Assembly: GCF_018310535.1 (NCBI RefSeq) | Contig: NZ_CP074102.1 | Span: 2,790,001 to 2,854,000, forward strand | Source of the DNA: Streptomyces mirabilis | GTDB lineage: Bacteria; Actinomycetota; Actinomycetes; Streptomycetales; Streptomycetaceae | Direction of reading: 5' to 3' | Length of the DNA stretch: 64,000 nucleotides | Shown: piece by piece, positions 60,422 to 64,000 of the stretch | Position numbering within the stretch: the stretch's first letter is position 1 | Layout: every line of letters starts with the position of its first letter | Notes under the pieces: model-generated | Told to the model about the DNA's origin: nothing | Seen by the model: the letters and a program-made list of their open reading frames with translations, nothing else | Databases searched by the model: none | Translations under genes and position numbers: made by a program

Positions 60422-63400
60422 GTGACCCAGCACCTCGTCCACCGGCCCGCGCGCTCCACCCGCCCCCTCGCCCCCGCCCGGCCGCGCTCGATCGAGCCGC
60501 CGCCGAACCTGCCCGAGGGGAAGATCGGCAACGCGGCGACCGCGCTGCTGCCGATGGCCGGTGTCATCAGCTCGGTCGTGATGATGACCGTCATCCGCAA
60601 CAGCCAGTTCGCCGCGCTCGGCGCGATCGTCCTGGTCTTCGCGCTGCTCGGCGCGGTGGCACTGTTCCTGTCCCAGCGGGGCAAGGCACAGCGCACCCGG
60701 CGCACCCAGCGCGAGCGCTACCTCGAATACCTGGAGGAACTGCGCGACGAGCTCGGCACCGACGAGCGGGAGCGGCGTCGACAGTCCCAGCTGCTGGATC
60801 CACCGCCCGAGGCCTTGTACGACTTGGTGCGCGATCCGGCACGGTTGTGGGAGCGGCGCCGTCAGGACCCGGACTTCCTGCGGGTACGGGTGGGCACCGG
60901 AAACGTCCTGGTGCAGGAGCTGGTGGTCGGGCAGAACAGCGCGGGCGGGGTCCTGACTCCACCGGACCCGTTCATGCTCAACGAGGCCCGCGCCCTGCAG
61001 CACCGGTTCGGCACGGCGACGGACTTCCCCCTCACCGTGCCCTTGGACCGGGCGGGCAACGTCAGCGTCGTAGGGGACCGCGAGGGTGTGCTGCGGGTGG
61101 CTCGCGCGTTGCTGGTCCAGACGGCGGTCACGCACGCACCGGACGACGTGGCCGTCGCGCTCGGCGTACCCGCTGAGAAGCTGGCCGAGTGGGAGTGGGC
61201 CAAGTGGCTGCCCCACATACTGGATCCGTCCGAGCACGACGGTCCGGTCGCCGCCCGCCGGATCGCGCCGAGCCTGGCCCAGCTGGCCGCGTTGTGCCGC
61301 GATGATCTGCTGCAGCGGGCCTCGTACGCGGCGGAGGTGCGGCGCGGACTGTCGGACCGAGGCGCGCTGCGGATGACCGGTCGGCTGCTGGTCGTCAGCG
61401 ACGAGTACGGCGAGACGGCCACCGATCTGCCCCGCCCCGACACGGCGGTTGATCTGCCGGACATGGGCGTGACCGTGCTGCATCTGCTGGAGCAGCAGGT
61501 GCACGAGCCGGATCAGGTGGCGGTCCGCGTCACCGTCGAGGGCGACCGGATCATCGTGGAGGACCTGCGCGAGACATCGACGGTGACGCCGGGCTCGTCG
61601 GACGCCGTGAGCGTCGCGGGCGCGGAGGGACTGGCCCGGATGCTGGCCCCCGTCAGGTTGTCGGCGGAGTCCACGGCCGAGGGAACCCCCGTCTCCGGGC
61701 CGGTGGACTTCCCCGGCCTGCTGGGCATCGACGACCCTGCGGCACTCGACATCGAAAGACTGTGGGCGCCGCGCGGCGAGCGAGCGTTCCTGCGCGTACC
61801 CATCGGCTTGACGGACCGTCACGAGCCCGTGTTGCTGGACCTGAAGGAGTCCTCCGAGCTCGGCATGGGCCCGCACGGGCTGTGCGTGGGCGCGACCGGC
61901 TCCGGCAAGAGCGAACTGCTGCGTACCCTCGTCCTCGCGCTCGCCGCCACCCACTCCCCCGAAGACCTTGCCCTCGTCCTGGTCGATTACAAGGGCGGCG
62001 CCACCTTCGCCCCGTTCACCGACCTCCCGCACGTGGCAGGCGTGATCACCAACCTGGAGAACCAGGCCGGGCTCGTCGAGCGCGTCCACAGCAGTCTCGC
62101 CGGCGAGGTGAAGCGCCGCCAGCAGGTGCTCAAGGACGCCGGCAACATCGCCGACATCGGCCACTACGCCGCCCTGCGCGCCACCGGTCGCCCGGACCTC
62201 GAACCGCTGCCGCACCTGTTCGTCGTCATCGACGAGTTCGGTGAACTCCTGACCGCCAAGCCGGACTTCATCGACCTGTTCCTGTCCATCGGCCGCATCG
62301 GCCGCTCCATCGGCGTCCACCTGCTGCTGTCCAGCCAGCGCATCGAAGGCGGCAAGCTCAAGGGCCTGGACACGTACCTGTCGTACCGCCTGGGCCTGCG
62401 GACCTTCTCCGCCGACGAGTCGCGCACCGTACTGGACACCACCGACGCCTTCCACCTGCCGCCACTGCCGGGCTTCGGCTATCTGAAGGTCGACACCTCC
62501 ACCTACGAACGCTTCAAGGCCGGGTACGTCTCCGGCGCCCACCTCGGGCCCGTCCTGCGCGACAAGCAGGACGACGAACCGCTCGCCTGGCCGTATCCGA
62601 CGTACAACACGCTCGGCACACCCCATGAGGATGCCGCGGAGGAGTACGCCGCCACCAAGCGCGAGACCGGGCCGACGGTGATGTCGGTGATGGTCGGCCA
62701 ACTCGCCACCGCGGCCCCGCCGGTACGCCGGATCTGGCTGCCGCCGTTGCCTGACGCCATCACCCTCGACACCGCGGCCGGTCCCCTCGAAGCCGACACG
62801 GAGGGCCTCAGGCTCGCGCACCGCGACGGCGCGATGCGCGTTCCGCTGGGCATCCTGGACGATCCGGCCAAGCAGTGGCAGCAGCCGTGGCTGCTGGACC
62901 TGACCGTCGCCGGCGGCCACACGGCCGTCATCGGCGGCCCGCAGTCCGGCAAGACCACCCTGCTGCGCACCCTGGCCCTCTCCCTGGCGCTCACCCACAC
63001 CCCGTACGACGTCGCCGTCTACGGCCTCGACCTGGTCGGCGGCGGTCTGTCCGCGCTGGCTGGACTGCCGCATGTCGGCGGCATCTCGGGGAGGGCGGAC
63101 CACGAGCGGGCCGCCCGCACGGTCGCCGAGGTCCGCACCATGCTCGGCCAACGCGAGGAACTCTTCCGCACGTACGGCATCGACTCCATCGACCAACTGC
63201 GTCACCTGCGCGCCCAAGGAAGGCTGCCCCAGCTCGGCTCGACCGACATCGTGCTGCTGGTCGACGGATTCGGCGCACTGCGCGACGAGTTCGCCGACCT
63301 CGACGACGCCGTGGCCGATCTGCTCAAGCGCGGCGGCGGATACGGCATCCACGTCGTCGCCGGAATGCTGCGCTGGAACGACGTCCGCATCGCTACCCAG

Positions 63401-64000
63401 TCGATGTTCGGCACCCGCGTCGAACTGCGCCTCAACGACCCGGCCGACTCCTCCATCGACCGCAAGCTGTCCGAGACGCTCTCCCCCGACACCCCGGGCC
63501 GTGTCCTGACGGACGGGAAGCTGTTCGCGCAGGTCGCGCTGCCCCGTATCGACAACCGCCCCATCACGGACGACCTGTCGTCCGTCCTCGAACGGTCCGC
63601 CCGCACGATCCGTGCCGGCTGGCACGGCGACGTCGCCACCCCGGTGCGGGTGCTCCCCACACGGCTCCCCGCGGCAAAACTCCCCTCAGCGGCCGCCGAA
63701 CCCAGGACAATCCCCATGGGCGTGGACCAGGACGCGCTCGCCCCCGCGCTGCTGGACCTCTTCGGAAGCGATCAGCACCTGCTGATCCTCGGTGACAACG
63801 AGTGCGGCAAGACCAACCTGCTGAAACTGCTGGCCCGTCAACTCGTCGACCGGCACGGAGACGAGGAGCTGGTGTTCGGCCTCTTCGACCCGCGCCGCGG
63901 CCTGCGGGGTGTCGTTCCGGAGCCGTACCGCGGTGGCTACGCCCACAACGCGAAGCTGGCCGCAGCGCTGGCCACCGGCATCGCCACCGAATTGGAGAAA
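60422..64000 (+). CDS. eccC: Type VII secretion FtsK/SpoIIIE ATPase EccC, cut by window end
   Basis: Open from GTG 60422 to the window edge: 1193 codons, no stop. Two membrane spans near residues 45-85 (ATALLPMAGVISSVVMMTVI, FAALGAIVLVFALLGAVALF), then a DUF domain and three FtsK/SpoIIIE ATPase modules. Walker A at about 490 (GATGSGKSELLRTL), 837 (GGPQSGKTTLLRTL) and 1123 (GDNECGKTNLLKLL). Module 1 has Walker B LFVVIDEFGEL; module 2 has LLVDGFGAL, without the catalytic Glu, as in known EccC proteins where D2 and D3 are degenerate. It recognises C-terminal signals of ESX substrates and drives secretion. Confidence 0.95.
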   Translation, partial: MTQHLVHRPARSTRPLAPARPRSIEPPPNLPEGKIGNAATALLPMAGVISSVVMMTVIRNSQFAALGAIVLVFALLGAVALFLSQRGKAQRTRRTQRERYLEYLEELRDELGTDERERRRQSQLLDPPPEALYDLVRDPARLWERRRQDPDFLRVRVGTGNVLVQELVVGQNSAGGVLTPPDPFMLNEARALQHRFGTATDFPLTVPLDRAGNVSVVGDREGVLRVARALLVQTAVTHAPDDVAVALGVPAEKLAEWEWAKWLPHILDPSEHDGPVAARRIAPSLAQLAALCRDDLLQRASYAAEVRRGLSDRGALRMTGRLLVVSDEYGETATDLPRPDTAVDLPDMGVTVLHLLEQQVHEPDQVAVRVTVEGDRIIVEDLRETSTVTPGSSDAVSVAGAEGLARMLAPVRLSAESTAEGTPVSGPVDFPGLLGIDDPAALDIERLWAPRGERAFLRVPIGLTDRHEPVLLDLKESSELGMGPHGLCVGATGSGKSELLRTLVLALAATHSPEDLALVLVDYKGGATFAPFTDLPHVAGVITNLENQAGLVERVHSSLAGEVKRRQQVLKDAGNIADIGHYAALRATGRPDLEPLPHLFVVIDEFGELLTAKPDFIDLFLSIGRIGRSIGVHLLLSSQRIEGGKLKGLDTYLSYRLGLRTFSADESRTVLDTTDAFHLPPLPGFGYLKVDTSTYERFKAGYVSGAHLGPVLRDKQDDEPLAWPYPTYNTLGTPHEDAAEEYAATKRETGPTVMSVMVGQLATAAPPVRRIWLPPLPDAITLDTAAGPLEADTEGLRLAHRDGAMRVPLGILDDPAKQWQQPWLLDLTVAGGHTAVIGGPQSGKTTLLRTLALSLALTHTPYDVAVYGLDLVGGGLSALAGLPHVGGISGRADHERAARTVAEVRTMLGQREELFRTYGIDSIDQLRHLRAQGRLPQLGSTDIVLLVDGFGALRDEFADLDDAVADLLKRGGGYGIHVVAGMLRWNDVRIATQSMFGTRVELRLNDPADSSIDRKLSETLSPDTPGRVLTDGKLFAQVALPRIDNRPITDDLSSVLERSARTIRAGWHGDVATPVRVLPTRLPAAKLPSAAAEPRTIPMGVDQDALAPALLDLFGSDQHLLILGDNECGKTNLLKLLARQLVDRHGDEELVFGLFDPRRGLRGVVPEPYRGGYAHNAKLAAALATGIATELEK

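Noticed and set aside
60095..63625. Very long open frame on the minus strand opposite eccC
   Set aside because: It is a GC-bias shadow: the plus strand carries clear EccC motifs, and the antisense translation is Arg/Gly/Ala-rich with no domain.

Overview
The window reads as a 64 kb stretch of a Streptomyces (or closely related actinobacterial) chromosome. The G+C content is very high, with strong third-position GC bias. GTG and TTG starts are common, genes often overlap by 4 or 8 bases, and several gene families are typical of the genus: mycothiol synthesis, DUF6113, SpoIIE/HATPase regulators, DUF6507 and Imm49. I see no rRNA, tRNA, CRISPR array or insertion sequence.

Layout. 1-5.4 kb: the end of a GNAT acetyltransferase, a SirB1-type transglutaminase-like protein, a minus-strand four-gene unit (ABC ATPase, ABC-2 permease, histidine kinase, LuxR-type response regulator) joined by 4-base overlaps, and a small secreted SH3-like protein. 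5.4-11.7 kb: a large membrane-anchored peptidoglycan-binding protein with a collagen-like Gly/Pro tract, DUF6113, mshB, a small membrane protein and an S9 peptidase. 11.9-29.1 kb: two paralogous five-gene oligopeptide ABC transporter operons separated by a VOC gene, then typA and a third, orphan peptide-binding lipoprotein. 29.5-33.3 kb: a succinate dehydrogenase operon whose gene sizes resemble mycobacterial Sdh1. 33.3-43.6 kb: small membrane proteins, an APH-like kinase paired with a GH18-like membrane protein, a TPM-family protein that lacks its TPM domain, a PAS-PAS-GAF-SpoIIE-HATPase regulator, a stand-alone HATPase anti-sigma-like protein, NUDIX and SPOR proteins and a GntR/UTRA regulator. 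43.8-52.3 kb: a DUF4190/septum-formation protein, a bacterial serpin followed by a threonine-synthase-like enzyme, an SDR, a SNF2 helicase and a secreted protein.

52.6 kb to the end: a type VII secretion (ESX) locus. It holds two WXG100/ESAT-6-like proteins, a DUF6507 protein, a 772-residue polymorphic toxin with a PD-(D/E)XK-like C-terminus, a probable cognate immunity gene, an Imm49 gene, a small membrane protein, EccD, a MinD/EspI-like ATPase and an EccC cut by the window edge. The toxin tip and its immunity gene are visibly less GC-rich than the flanks, which fits an exchanged module.

Two cross-cutting signals stand out. Four minus-strand genes have short tandem repeats at their 3' ends, three of which carry copies of the stop codon out into the intergenic region. 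Several promoters also carry clean inverted repeats that could be operators (the ABC/two-component unit, the sdh operon, the peptide-binding genes and the T7SS locus).
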